From Corynebacterium pseudodiphtheriticum DSM 44287 (GTDB lineage: Bacteria; Actinomycetota; Actinomycetes; Mycobacteriales; Mycobacteriaceae), in NCBI RefSeq assembly GCF_000688415.1, contig NZ_JIAH01000012.1, positions 1 through 64,000 on the forward strand: a stretch of 64,000 bases of DNA. The letters run 5' to 3'. Position 1 is the first letter of the stretch, and every line of letters begins with the position of its first letter. The position numbers were made by a program, and so were the translations under genes. The notes under the pieces were generated by a model. The model was not told the origin of the DNA, did no database searches, and worked only from the letters and a program-made list of their open reading frames with translations. Below are positions 45,012 to 54,533 of the stretch, piece by piece.

Positions 45012-45962
45012 ATGACCTCTCACGCTGCAGTACAGATCTCCGCTGGCACCTACACCGCCACGATCGACCCGCATGGTGCTGGCCTGGCAACCTTGCTTTA
45101 CGACGGAAAACCCCTGGTAGCGGGCTATACGCGCACCCGTCCGATGACCGCCGGAGCACTCCTCGCACCGTGGCCCAACCGTACCGGCGACGGCATCTTT
45201 TCCCACCACGGCAGCATCCACCGTCTAGCCTGCAACGAGGCCGACCGCAACAACGCTTTGCATGGCTTTGCCGCCGAAGCTGCGTGGGAAATCACCGACC
45301 GCTCGCCCGGTTGCGTCACTTTGCAGTGGCAGGGCCCGGCGCGCACCGAATGGGCCTGGCCGCTGCACTATTCCATCACCTGGGCGCTTGCCGGCGATGG
45401 CCTGTCCGCAGAACTCACTGTCACCAATACCGGCACCGAATCTGCCCACCCCGGCACCGAGTCCAGCCCCTTCGGCCTGGGCTGGCACCCGTACCTCAGC
45501 GCGCTGGGTGCACCGCTGGATGAGTGCACCTTATCTATGTCAGCAGCCACGAATCTGCCGCTCGACCCAGACCGCTTGCTTCCGGCGGGGCCGGAAATCC
45601 CGGCCACGGAAATCGTCGACAAGCAGCAACACATGGCGGGAATAGAATTGGACCATTGTTTTCGCCTGGAAGCACCCCAGAACGACGACGGCCACGCTGC
45701 GCACAAAGTCGAACTGCGCAATGCCGACGGCCACGGCGCCATACTGTGGGCGGATGAGCATTTCAGTTGGTGTCAGGTCTACACTTCACCGGAATCTGCC
45801 CCGAGCATCGGCAGGGCTGTCGCCGTGGAGCCGATGACGTGCCCGCCAAATGCACTGCGCAGTGGCGAAAGTTTGCTGCAGTTGGCGTCGGCAAGCAGCA
45901 TGAGGTTCCGTTTCGGAATTTCAGCCATTTCGACCCCACCTCACCCTAAACCAACCCTTTAG
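45012..45962 (+). CDS. galM: Aldose 1-epimerase GalM
   Basis: This 316-residue protein has the mutarotase pattern APWPNRTGDGIF, NALHGFA (His), and SSPFGLGWHPYLSA with the second His. AVAVEPMTCPPNA holds the catalytic Glu. It interconverts alpha- and beta-galactose ahead of GalK. It opens the galactose operon, followed by a sodium symporter and galT-galK. The C-terminus overlaps an AACCCT-TT-AGGGTT inverted repeat and TATGAT (45966-45971), a possible promoter for the symporter. It carries one copy of the 10-mer (45886). Confidence 0.92.
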   Translation: MTSHAAVQISAGTYTATIDPHGAGLATLLYDGKPLVAGYTRTRPMTAGALLAPWPNRTGDGIFSHHGSIHRLACNEADRNNALHGFAAEAAWEITDRSPGCVTLQWQGPARTEWAWPLHYSITWALAGDGLSAELTVTNTGTESAHPGTESSPFGLGWHPYLSALGAPLDECTLSMSAATNLPLDPDRLLPAGPEIPATEIVDKQQHMAGIELDHCFRLEAPQNDDGHAAHKVELRNADGHGAILWADEHFSWCQVYTSPESAPSIGRAVAVEPMTCPPNALRSGESLLQLASASSMRFRFGISAISTPPHPKPTL

Positions 45963-46081
45963 GGTTATGATGAATGCGCCGCAAAGCATCTTTCATGTGA
46001 TGGTTACCTAACTTGGGTAGTTTTCGCTGCTGGGTGCACATCCATTTTCCTTCGCACAGGGACCGAGCGGGCCAGCAATGC

Positions 46082-46114
46082 AGGTCTTCCTCGGCTTTGG
46101 GGAAGGCCTATTTT
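46082..46114 (+). terminator. Hairpin with T-run directly upstream of the symporter start
   Basis: AGGTCTTCC pairs with GGAAGGCCT (46082-46090, 46101-46109), with one G-T pair, followed by ATTTTCC. It sits 2 nt before the ribosome site GGGAGG (46117-46122). It may end galM transcription or attenuate the symporter. Confidence 0.5.
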
Positions 46115-46130
46115 CCGGGAGGTTCCCGTT

Positions 46131-47786
46131 ATGCAGGAAGACGCCCTGCTTTTGAATGCATCCTGGGTGGACTACACCCTGGTGGCGATTTATTTCTTGT
46201 TCGTGCTGGGCATCGGCTGGGCAGCGAAGTCAAAGGTGTCGAGTTCCATCGACTTCTTCTTGTCCGGACGCTCTCTACCAGCCTGGGTGACGGGCCTAGC
46301 GTTTATTTCCGCCAACCTGGGTGCTGTCGAAATCGTCGGTATGTCCGCAAACGGTGTGCAGTACGGCTTCGAGACGATGCACTACTTCTGGATCGGCGCA
46401 ATCCCAGCAATGGTATTCCTGGGTATCGTGATGATGCCGTTCTACTACGGCTCCAAGGTTCGTTCGGTTCCCGAGTTCATGCGCCGTCGTTTCGGTAATG
46501 GTGCGCACCTGGTCAACGCCTTGTCATTTGCCTTGGCGCAGCTGCTGATCGCCGGTATTAACCTGTTGCTGCTGGCTAAGGTCGTCAACTCGCTGCTGGG
46601 TTGGCCGCTGTGGGTCACGCTGGTGATCGCCGCCGTCATCGTGCTCTCCTACATCACCTTGGGCGGCCTGTCGGCTGCCATCTACAACGAGGTGCTGCAG
46701 TTCTTCGTCATCATCGCTGCCCTGCTACCACTAACCTTGATTGGCCTGCACAGCGTCGGCGGCTGGTCTGGCCTGAAGGAAAAAGTAGCTGATCCAAGCC
46801 ACTTCAGCGCTTGGCCCGGTACGGAAATTTCTGGTTTCGACCACCCAATCATTTCCGCGGTTGGCCTGGTCTTCGGCCTCGGCTTCGTGCTTTCGTTCGG
46901 TTACTGGACCACCAACTTCGTTGAGGTGCAGCGCTCCATGGCAGCGGATTCGCTGTCGTCGGCACGCAAAACCCCGATCATTGGTGCGTTCCCGAAGATG
47001 TTCGTGCCGTTCATCGTCGTCATCCCTGGCATGATCGCCGGCGCCACCGTCACCCCACTGATGGATGGTTCTGCAGAACCGAACGACGCCATGCTGTACC
47101 TGATGCGCGATCTTCTGCCAAACGGCCTGCTGGGTATCGCTTTGGCTGGTCTGCTGGCTGCATTCATGGCTGGTATGGCCGCGAATATTTCCGCATTCAA
47201 CACCGTGTTCTCCTATGACCTGTGGCAAACCTACATGGTCAAAGACCGGGAAGACGACTACTACACCCGCGTCGGCCGCTTGGCGACGATCGGCGCCACC
47301 GTCATCGCCGTGTTCACCGCGCTGCTGGCGTCGAACTTCGGCAACGTCATGGACTACCTGCAAACCTTGTTCGGCTTCTTCAACGCGCCGCTGTTCGCCA
47401 CCTTCATTTTGGGTATGTTCTGGAAGCGCATGACCCCGACCGCTGGTTGGGCTGGTCTGGTTGCCGGTACTGGTTCTGCGATTGTTTATTGGGCGATTGC
47501 TACCTTCTCTGCTGTCGAAGCTGGCCTGTTCAACCTGCCGGGCCAAGGCACCGCGTTTGTCGCAGCATCGCTGGCCTTCGTCGTGGACATCCTGGTTTCC
47601 ATCGTCGTGTCCCTGGTCACCAAGCCAAAGCCGGACGAGGAGCTGGTGGGCTTCGTCAAGTCCGTCACCCCGAAGGAAAACCTCACAGATTCCACCGAAG
47701 ATGGCCTACCGTGGTACCGCCGCACTGTCCCGTTGGGTGTGCTGTGCCTGGTGTTGGTCGTTATCCTCAACATCATCTTCATCTAG
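46131..47786 (+). CDS. Sodium:galactose symporter, SSS family
   Basis: The 551-residue protein has about fourteen helices. LAFISANLGAVEIVGMSANG (helix 1) and GLLAAFMAGMAANISAFNTVFSYDLW are the SSS signatures, including the second sodium-site Ser pair (SAFNT). It resembles SglT/vSGLT. Its place between galM and galT-galK makes galactose or a galactoside the likely substrate. GGGAGG is 8 nt before the ATG. A leader of about 150 nt with a hairpin precedes it. Confidence 0.88.
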   Translation: MQEDALLLNASWVDYTLVAIYFLFVLGIGWAAKSKVSSSIDFFLSGRSLPAWVTGLAFISANLGAVEIVGMSANGVQYGFETMHYFWIGAIPAMVFLGIVMMPFYYGSKVRSVPEFMRRRFGNGAHLVNALSFALAQLLIAGINLLLLAKVVNSLLGWPLWVTLVIAAVIVLSYITLGGLSAAIYNEVLQFFVIIAALLPLTLIGLHSVGGWSGLKEKVADPSHFSAWPGTEISGFDHPIISAVGLVFGLGFVLSFGYWTTNFVEVQRSMAADSLSSARKTPIIGAFPKMFVPFIVVIPGMIAGATVTPLMDGSAEPNDAMLYLMRDLLPNGLLGIALAGLLAAFMAGMAANISAFNTVFSYDLWQTYMVKDREDDYYTRVGRLATIGATVIAVFTALLASNFGNVMDYLQTLFGFFNAPLFATFILGMFWKRMTPTAGWAGLVAGTGSAIVYWAIATFSAVEAGLFNLPGQGTAFVAASLAFVVDILVSIVVSLVTKPKPDEELVGFVKSVTPKENLTDSTEDGLPWYRRTVPLGVLCLVLVVILNIIFI

Positions 47787-47804
47787 CAAGGAGCACGCAT
47801 AATC

Positions 47805-48137
47805 ATGAGTACACAAGGATCGCAGCGCTCCCACACCGCCGGCGCATTCGACATCCGTAACGTCATCGGCGCACTGCTGGGCCTGTACGGCCTGATCTTG
47901 CTGCTGAGCTTCTTCTTCCTGGACCCGGGCGTGGATGCCGCGACGGGTGCAGCGAAGGATTCCTCATATAACCTGTGGACCGGCGTGGCGATGCTGGTCG
48001 CCGCCGGTGTGTTCTTCTGGTGGACGAAGGCCAACCCGATCAAAATCGACGAGACTGAGGCTGGCGCTGAGGCTAGCAACAACGCTGAGGCTAGCGCTGC
48101 AGCTGAGCCACAATCCGGCGATTCCACCACCCGTTAA
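47805..48137 (+). CDS. Small membrane partner of the sodium symporter
   Basis: The 110-residue protein has two helices (about 21-40 and 57-73), starting with FDIRNVIGALLGLYGLILLLSFF. An acidic, Ala/Glu/Ser-rich cytoplasmic tail contains repeated AEAS. Small proteins of this layout follow SSS symporters in actinobacteria, so it is probably an accessory subunit. AAGGAG lies 15 nt before the ATG, an unusually long spacing. 18 nt separate it from the symporter gene. Confidence 0.75.
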   Translation: MSTQGSQRSHTAGAFDIRNVIGALLGLYGLILLLSFFFLDPGVDAATGAAKDSSYNLWTGVAMLVAAGVFFWWTKANPIKIDETEAGAEASNNAEASAAAEPQSGDSTTR

Positions 48138-48151
48138 GTCTGGAGTTTTCC

Positions 48152-49396
48152 ATGCAGCATCCGATGCGCATTACCCGCACCCAGCTTGCCGACGGCCGCG
48201 AGCTGCTCTACTTCGATGACACGCCAGAGTTCGTCTCCGGCGAGCGCACCCGCAAGCTTGTCGACGAACGCGAGTTGCCCACCGCCACCAGCGCTTCGGA
48301 GCTGCGCCAGGATCCACTGACCGGTGCCTGGTATACCTATGCCGCGCACCGGATGAACCGCACTTTTTTGCCGCCGGCGAATGAAAACCCGCTGGCACCG
48401 ACGCGCCCTGGTCAGCTGCCCACCGAGATTCCTGCCGACGACTACGACGTCGTGGTTTTTCAAAACCGATTCCCGTCGCTGGCACAGGCGGAATCGCAGG
48501 CTGGCTTGGGTGCTGGTTTAGATGCTGGCTCTAGCCCTGCAACAGGCACGGCCAAGCCTGCTTTCGTGCCCAGCAAACCAGGCCATGGGCGCTGCGAAGT
48601 GGTGTGTTTTACCCCGGATTCGCAGGTTTCTTTCCGGGACCTGCCGTATACCCGGGCCCGCACCATCGTCGAGGCCTGGGCGCACCGAACCAAAGAACTT
48701 TCCGCGCTGCCTGGTATCGAGTACGTCTACCCGTTTGAAAACCGGGGCGAGGAAATCGGTGTCACCCTGCAGCACCCGCACGGCCAGATTTATGCTTATC
48801 CGTTCGTTCCGGAGCGCGCCGCGCAGATCGCTGCCCGCACGCAGAAATTTCGGGAAGCACAACGCGGGTCTGGCGCTGGCGCTGGTGGCGCTGAAACCGG
48901 CCCAGATCTGTTCGATCACATCCTGGAATGCGAGCATGCCGACGGCCAGCGCGTCGTCGTCCAGGGCGAGTATTTCACCGCTTTCGTGCCCGCCGCGGCA
49001 AAGTGGCCCGTCGAGATCATGCTGGTCCCGCACCGCGCGGTGCCGAATTTTGCGGAACTGCACGATGCCGAAAAACACGAGCTGACCCAGATGTACCTGG
49101 ATATTCTCGGGCGCATGGACCGCTTTTTCGACGGCGTCGAACGCACCCCGTATATTGCGTCGTGGAACCAGGCCCCAGTCAATGCACCGGAGGATGGTCG
49201 GTTGCACCTGCAGCTGTTTTCGCTGATGCGTTCGCCGGGCCGTATGAAGTTCTTGGCTGGTAGTGAGTCCGGCCAGGGTGCCTGGATTTCCGATACCACC
49301 CCGGAGCGCATCGCCGCACGATTCCGAGAAGTTGCAGAAAAAGAAGGCACAGAAAACCAGCTCACAGAAAAAGAGGTGACCCAACACGATGGTTAA
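48152..49396 (+). CDS. galT: Galactose-1-phosphate uridylyltransferase GalT
   Basis: This 414-residue HIT-superfamily enzyme has EVVCFTPDSQVSFRDL, the nucleophilic HPH motif LQHPHGQIYAYPF (about residue 210), and a second HIT-like half with LVPHRAVPNFAEL and NQAPVNAPEDGRLHLQLFS. It exchanges galactose-1-P with UDP-glucose. Two low-complexity inserts (Ala/Gly-rich near residues 110-130 and 238-248) lengthen it over the typical 340-370. Its end overlaps galK by 8 nt. Confidence 0.94.
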   Translation: MQHPMRITRTQLADGRELLYFDDTPEFVSGERTRKLVDERELPTATSASELRQDPLTGAWYTYAAHRMNRTFLPPANENPLAPTRPGQLPTEIPADDYDVVVFQNRFPSLAQAESQAGLGAGLDAGSSPATGTAKPAFVPSKPGHGRCEVVCFTPDSQVSFRDLPYTRARTIVEAWAHRTKELSALPGIEYVYPFENRGEEIGVTLQHPHGQIYAYPFVPERAAQIAARTQKFREAQRGSGAGAGGAETGPDLFDHILECEHADGQRVVVQGEYFTAFVPAAAKWPVEIMLVPHRAVPNFAELHDAEKHELTQMYLDILGRMDRFFDGVERTPYIASWNQAPVNAPEDGRLHLQLFSLMRSPGRMKFLAGSESGQGAWISDTTPERIAARFREVAEKEGTENQLTEKEVTQHDG

Positions 49397-50648
49397 TTGG
49401 TTTTCCACCCGCAGCAACGAGCAGGCAATCGCCGATGTCACCGCGCTGTTTCGCGAGCACTTTACAGAGCCCGCTGGTGTGTGGTCGGCTCCGGGGCGGG
49501 TGAACCTGATCGGTGAGCACGTCGACTACGCCGGCGGTATCTGCTTGCCGTTCGCCTTGTCGCAGCGCACTTATGTGGCGGCAGCGCTGAACCACGACGG
49601 CGTCTACCGCGTGGTCTCACAGTTTGGTGCGGAAAACACGCAGGCAGAAACCATGCACGAAGAAATTGCCATAGACCAGGTTTGCCCCGGTTATCCGGAT
49701 AATTGGGCGGGTTATGTCGTCGGCACGGTCTGGGCCGCGGGCCTCGAGGTTCCGGGCCTGGATATCGCGATTGTCTCGGACGTGCCGGTAGGCGCCGGAT
49801 TGTCGAGTTCCGCAGCGCTGGAGTGTTCGGTAGCGTTGGCGGCGGCGGATCTGGCAGCAGACCTGGCTGCGGATCCGGCGGCGGGCCTAAGCAAAACCAG
49901 CACTGATCGCACCGCCTTGATGCACGCTGCCATCCGCGCGGAAAACGAGGTCGTCGGTGCTTCCACTGGTGGTTTGGATCAGCGCATTGCGTTATTCGCC
50001 GAGCCAGGCCACGCGCTTGCGATTGATTTCGCCACCGATTCCACCCACCAGGTGCCGTTCCAGATCGCCGACCGTGGCTTGGCCGTGCTGATCACTAATA
50101 CAAACGCACCGCATTCACTTGCCGACGGCCAGTACGCCTCACGTCGTGCCGTCGTCGATGGCGTCACCGCTGACTTGCAGGTGCCGAGCCTGCGGTATGC
50201 CGACAATGCCGAGGCCGCATCTGCGCGCTGGGCGGAGGCCAACACCCCCGAAGATGTCGATGCTGCTGCCTGGCAGGAGGTCGTCGGCAAGCGGGTGCGG
50301 CATATCGTCAGTGAGATTGCCCGTACTGCCACTGCAATCGAGCAACTACGGGCTGGTGATCTGGCAGGCTTCGGCGAATCTATGCAGGCCAGTCACGCGT
50401 CGCTGCGCGATGACTATGAGGTCAGCGTGGCGCAGTTGGATGTTTCGGTAGACGTCGCGATGCAACATGGTGCGCTGGGGGCGCGCATGACCGGCGGCGG
50501 CTTTGGTGGTTCGTCGATTGCTTTGTTGCCTTCTGAGAACGTGGAGCTGGCCGCGGAGGCCATCGCGCGGGCTTTTGCCGAGGCCGGTTTTGCCGAACCC
50601 GAGTTTGCGGTGGCTCTTCCGGGTCCGGGTGCGCGCAGGGAAGCGTAG
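49389..50648 (+). CDS. galK: Galactokinase GalK
   Basis: The 419-residue GHMP kinase has the signature APGRVNLIGEHVDYAGG (about residue 34), the phosphate loop VPVGAGLSSSAALECS and the C-terminal MTGGGFGGSSIALL. It phosphorylates galactose at C1. A short Ala/Asp insert (about residues 155-172, DLAADLAADPAAGL) follows the phosphate loop. It overlaps galT by 8 nt, indicating translational coupling. It carries two copies of the 10-mer (50118, 50282). Confidence 0.95.
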   Translation: MVNWFSTRSNEQAIADVTALFREHFTEPAGVWSAPGRVNLIGEHVDYAGGICLPFALSQRTYVAAALNHDGVYRVVSQFGAENTQAETMHEEIAIDQVCPGYPDNWAGYVVGTVWAAGLEVPGLDIAIVSDVPVGAGLSSSAALECSVALAAADLAADLAADPAAGLSKTSTDRTALMHAAIRAENEVVGASTGGLDQRIALFAEPGHALAIDFATDSTHQVPFQIADRGLAVLITNTNAPHSLADGQYASRRAVVDGVTADLQVPSLRYADNAEAASARWAEANTPEDVDAAAWQEVVGKRVRHIVSEIARTATAIEQLRAGDLAGFGESMQASHASLRDDYEVSVAQLDVSVDVAMQHGALGARMTGGGFGGSSIALLPSENVELAAEAIARAFAEAGFAEPEFAVALPGPGARREA

Positions 50649-50774
50649 CGTGAGCTGCGGGTTTTATTCCTACTAGTCTATTTATCGCTTTTCTACCCGA
50701 CCATTCATCACCCCATTAGCACGCCGTTTATCACGCCTTTATCCGACCATTTATCACCACACCACCACGACGAC

Positions 50775-50780
50775 TAAGGT
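50775..50780 (+). promoter_or_regulatory. -10 box of panD (leaderless GTG start)
   Basis: TAAGGT ends 7 nt before the GTG at 50788. Upstream, 50690-50760 contains a degenerate repeat of ATTTATCAC/ATTCATCAC. Confidence 0.6.
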
Positions 50781-50787
50781 ATGTGCC

Positions 50788-51204
50788 GTGTTGCGTACCA
50801 TGCTGAAATCCAAGATCCACCGAGCCACGGTCACCCAGGCTGACCTTCATTATGTCGGTTCCTGCACCATCGACGCCGCGCTGATGGAGGCCGCGGATAT
50901 TCTCGAAGGCGAGCAGATCGACATCGTCGACATCAACAACGGCAACCGCCTGACCACCTACGCGATCACCGGCGACCGGGGCACCGGCGTCATCGGCATC
51001 AACGGTGCGGCCGCGCGGCTGATCAACCCAGGTGATCTGGTGATCATCATCGCGTATGCGCAGTACAGCGACGAGGAACTACGCGACTACCGTTCTCACG
51101 TGATCTTCGTCGACGAGCAGAATAGGCAGCTGGAGGCCGGCGCCGATCCCGCACATGCACCGGAGGGCTCGGATCTGCTAAACCCGCGACACCCGGAGGG
51201 CTGA
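50788..51204 (+). CDS. panD: Aspartate 1-decarboxylase PanD
   Basis: This 138-residue proenzyme has the self-cleavage site Gly24-Ser25 in [12 protein letters not shown], which yields the pyruvoyl group, and [19 protein letters not shown]. It makes beta-alanine for pantothenate and CoA. The start is the GTG at 50788, set by the leaderless -10 box. The next transporter gene begins 1 nt after its stop, so the two are cotranslated. Confidence 0.97.
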   Translation: MLRTMLKSKIHRATVTQADLHYVGSCTIDAALMEAADILEGEQIDIVDINNGNRLTTYAITGDRGTGVIGINGAAARLINPGDLVIIIAYAQYSDEELRDYRSHVIFVDEQNRQLEAGADPAHAPEGSDLLNPRHPEG

Positions 51205-51205
51205 A

Positions 51206-52666
51206 ATGTCGGCAAGCGCACAGCGTTCTGACCAGGAACAAGCATCCAAACGGTCCGCGAAAACCGCCATCCACGTCGCGATCATCGTCGCCGTAACCGC
51301 CATCATCTATTTCCTGCCCGCACCCGAGGGCGTCGACCCGCGCGGCATGCATATGGCGGGGATTTTTGTCGGCACGATTTTGGGCTTGATTTTACAACCC
51401 TTGCCGACGGCTTCTGTTGCGTTGATTGGCCTGGCTGTGGCCATGATTACCGGCACGATGGATGCCAAGGAAGAGGCGCTGCAAGGCTTCGGCAACTCCA
51501 CGATTTGGCTGATCGTCGCCGCGTTTTTCATTGCTGATGGTTTCTTGATCACCGGTTTTGGTCGGCGCATCGCGTTGTTGTTTGTGTCGGCGTTGGGGCG
51601 GAGTTCGCTCGGGCTGTCTTATGGCATGGCCTTGACGGATTTGGTGTTGGCTCCGGCGACGCCGTCGAATACCGCGCGTGCCGGTGGTGTTGTCTACCCG
51701 ATCATTAAATCGCTGGCGCACGTAAATGATTCCCGCCCGGATACTGATGAATCCCGCAAGCGACTGGGTTCCTATCTGTCGTTGACTGCGCTGCAGGTCA
51801 ACACGATCACTTCCGCAATGTTTATTACCGCTATGGCGGGTAACCCGGTGGCGGTGAATTTGGCTGCTGACCAGGGCGTTGACATCAGCTGGGGCACATG
51901 GGCATTGGCTGGTGTGGTTCCGGGCCTGGTGGCTTTGGCCGTGATGCCGTGGGCCATGTCGAAGGTGTACCCGCCGACGTTGAAGAAGACCCCGAATGCG
52001 CCGGGCCACGCCCGTGCTGAACTGCGCGACCTGGGACCGATGACCACCGCCGAGTGGATCATGCTGGCGACGTTCGCGCTGTTGCTGGGGCTGTGGATGT
52101 TTGGTTCACAGTTAGGTGTTTCAGCTACCTCGGCGGCGTTTTTGGGTATCGCTATTTTGTTGGTGACGAAGGTGTTGACCTGGAAGACGATGGCTGCGAA
52201 TAATGGCGCCTGGTCGACGTTAATTTTCTTCTCCGTGCTGGTGGGCATGGCTAGCCAGCTCAACGAGTTGGGGGTCGTCGACTGGATTGGTGCAGATGTC
52301 GCTGGTGTGATCGGCGGAATGCACTGGATTGTGGCCTTTGCGATCTTGGCGCTGGTGTATTTTTACGTGCATTACCTGTTTGCTTCGAATACCGCCCAGA
52401 TCATTGCACTGTATTCCGTATTTTTGGGTGCGGCTGTTGCTGCGGGTGCACCGCCACTGTTTGCTGCGCTCATGCTGGGTTTTGCCAGCAACTTGATTGG
52501 CGCGTTGACACACTATGCTTCCGGCCCAGCTGGTCTGATTTACGGTTCCGGCTTCGTGAAAACCGCCGAGTGGTTCCGTGTCTCATTTATCGCTTCGGTG
52601 ATCAACATCGTCATCTTTGGCGTTGTCGGCACCGCCTGGCTCATGCTGCTAGGCATGATGAGCTAG
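51206..52666 (+). CDS. DASS-family transporter, 2-oxoglutarate/malate translocator type
   Basis: The 486-residue protein has about twelve helices. APATPSNTARAGGVVYPI and FASNTAQIIALYSVF hold the two SNT motifs of the SODiT1/CitT branch of SLC13. Members exchange dicarboxylates or citrate. It is coupled to panD (gap 1 nt), with GGAGGG as ribosome site. Whether that link has metabolic meaning, for example aspartate or 2-oxoacid supply, is unknown. A copy of the repeat motif lies on its start codon (51208) and a full one at 51400. Confidence 0.88.
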   Translation: MSASAQRSDQEQASKRSAKTAIHVAIIVAVTAIIYFLPAPEGVDPRGMHMAGIFVGTILGLILQPLPTASVALIGLAVAMITGTMDAKEEALQGFGNSTIWLIVAAFFIADGFLITGFGRRIALLFVSALGRSSLGLSYGMALTDLVLAPATPSNTARAGGVVYPIIKSLAHVNDSRPDTDESRKRLGSYLSLTALQVNTITSAMFITAMAGNPVAVNLAADQGVDISWGTWALAGVVPGLVALAVMPWAMSKVYPPTLKKTPNAPGHARAELRDLGPMTTAEWIMLATFALLLGLWMFGSQLGVSATSAAFLGIAILLVTKVLTWKTMAANNGAWSTLIFFSVLVGMASQLNELGVVDWIGADVAGVIGGMHWIVAFAILALVYFYVHYLFASNTAQIIALYSVFLGAAVAAGAPPLFAALMLGFASNLIGALTHYASGPAGLIYGSGFVKTAEWFRVSFIASVINIVIFGVVGTAWLMLLGMMS

Positions 52667-52682
52667 CAGCGGTCACCGAGTA

Positions 52683-53990
52683 TTAGAGAATCACAGAACC
52701 AAAGAGGTAGCCCAGCAGCACAGAGCTGGCGATGCTGACCACGCCCGGGATCAGGAATGGGTGGTTGAACACTGCTTTGCCAATGCGCGTGGTGCCGGTG
52801 TCGTCCATTTCGACGGCCGCCAGCAGCGTTGGGTACGTCGGCAAGATAAAGAGTGCGGATACTGCCGGGAAGGCTGCGACGGCCGTGACCGGGTTGACGC
52901 CCAGGGCGAGGGCCGCTGGCATGAGCGCTTTGGTCGTCGCTGCTTGCGAGTACAACAGTGCCGCGCCGAAGAAGAGGACCACCGCAAGCAACCATGGCGA
53001 AGATTCCAGAACACCACCGGCGAGGTTTTGAATGTCATCGAGGTAGTGGTTGATCAGCGTAGTTCCGAGCCAAGCCACACCCAATACGCACACGCAGGCA
53101 GACATGCCTGATTTGAAAACCGGGGTATTGAGAACGTCGCCAGCGGGGACTTTGGTGAGCATGACGATGATCGTCGCCGCCGTCAGCATGACCGTCATGA
53201 TGGCTTCATTTCGCGGCAAGGTTGGCTCGGCGATGAGGCCGACCTGATCGGAGGTGATGGTTGCCCAGGCCATGACGATGACGATAGCGGCGAGGAAAAT
53301 CAAAACAGAGGCTTTGGCACCAGCTTGCGGCTGGTAGTTTTTTGCCCCGAGTGGTTCTGCCACCAAGCCTTGTGCTTTGCGCTCCAGGTAGACGGGGTCG
53401 TCGACAAGTTCTTTGCCGAATTTATTGGCTAACCAGGCGGCCGGGAAGATTGAAACGAAGGTCGCCGGGACAACAACCGCGAGCACCTGCAGGTAGCCAA
53501 CGCCCATAGGTTCCAGCAGGCCAGCCAACAACACGACGGCGGCGGAGATCGGTGAGGCACAGATAGCCATTTGCGAGGCAACAACGGCTACCGACAGGGG
53601 GCGTGATGGGCGCACTTTGCCTTCTTTTGCAACTTCCACGATGACCGGAAGCGTCGAAAAAGCCGTGTGCCCAGTACCTGCGAGGACCGTCATCAGCCAG
53701 GTAACGATGGGTGCGTAGAAGGTAATGCGCTTGGGGTGTTTGCGCAGGAAACGCTCGGCAATGTGCACGAGGTAGTCCATGCCGCCAGCGCGTTGCATCG
53801 CTGCGATCGCCGCGATGACCGTCATGATGATGGCGATGACGTCGAAAGGAATATCTTCCCGGGTTACGGGAATTCCAGAAAGGCCCAGCAGAACGACGCC
53901 TAAACCGCCGGCCATACCGATGCCGATGGAACCAATTCGTGCGCCGAGGAAGATGGCGCCGAGCACGATAGCAATGTGAACAATAACCAT
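52683..53990 (-). CDS. Dcu-family C4-dicarboxylate transporter
   Basis: This 435-residue protein has about ten to twelve helices. The N-terminus VIVHIAIVLGAIFLGARIGSIGIG and AGTGHTAFSTLPVIVEVAKE are Dcu hallmarks. DcuA/DcuB proteins exchange fumarate, malate or aspartate for succinate. AAAGGGAG fits the ATG at 53990; upstream ATGs at 54008 and 53996 are too close to it. It is convergent with the DASS gene; 16 nt separate the stops. A 10-bp repeat array lies in its leader. Confidence 0.9.
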   Translation of the reverse strand: MVIVHIAIVLGAIFLGARIGSIGIGMAGGLGVVLLGLSGIPVTREDIPFDVIAIIMTVIAAIAAMQRAGGMDYLVHIAERFLRKHPKRITFYAPIVTWLMTVLAGTGHTAFSTLPVIVEVAKEGKVRPSRPLSVAVVASQMAICASPISAAVVLLAGLLEPMGVGYLQVLAVVVPATFVSIFPAAWLANKFGKELVDDPVYLERKAQGLVAEPLGAKNYQPQAGAKASVLIFLAAIVIVMAWATITSDQVGLIAEPTLPRNEAIMTVMLTAATIIVMLTKVPAGDVLNTPVFKSGMSACVCVLGVAWLGTTLINHYLDDIQNLAGGVLESSPWLLAVVLFFGAALLYSQAATTKALMPAALALGVNPVTAVAAFPAVSALFILPTYPTLLAAVEMDDTGTTRIGKAVFNHPFLIPGVVSIASSVLLGYLFGSVIL

Positions 53991-54011
53991 GCCCATGCTC
54001 CCTTTCATTTT

Positions 54012-54051
54012 CTTGTAGCTGCTTGTAGTTGTCTGTGGCTGCCTGTAGCTT
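54012..54051. repeat. Four-copy 10-bp degenerate tandem repeat upstream of the Dcu gene
   Basis: CTTGTAGCTG, CTTGTAGTTG, TCTGTGGCTG and CCTGTAGCTT are adjacent. A further CTTGTAAC lies at 54059. Confidence 0.75.
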
Positions 54052-54533
54052 TTGACTGCTTGTAACTCTGTTTAGTTGTTTACAGTTATGCCCGCACTTC
54101 CATTGTCTCGCACTCAGTCGGTTTGGTTTTCAAAATCAGGGCATTTGTGGTGCGCCCCATATGTGTTTTATCCCTCCTCACGCCGACGGATTTTTAGCCA
54201 AACGCCTGCCAAAAACCGGCCCGCAACGATTCGAACATAAATAACCTTTCATATTCAGCACACTAGCAGACCGATGCGACAAATACGAACATTCCTTCTA
54301 GTTCAACAAAACAGCCATGATCTCGTGCATTCTCGAGAAACAACCCCAAAACCCTGCCATTATCAGCAGTTTTACATGCACATTCACACACCACAACCAA
54401 GGTTCCCAGAGTTCCATAGCACTGTGTCCCAAATTCTTGGGGCATACCTTCATTCGAACACCATTGCTTTTTAGTCTTTTCATCGCTAGACTAAAATCAT
54501 TCTAGTTAGCAATCACGTTCGGGGAGGGACGTC
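54052..54533. other. Gene-free, AT-richer stretch
   Basis: I see no convincing coding region in these 482 bases, which are more AT-rich than the surroundings. Near the right end an inverted repeat TTTAGTC/GACTAAA (54470-54476, 54489-54495) may be part of the promoter or operator of the HNH gene. Confidence 0.6.

Noticed and set aside
45996-46011. GlxR/CRP-type site upstream of the galactose symporter
   Set aside because: Only one half-site (TGTGA) is present; the expected TCACA half is missing.
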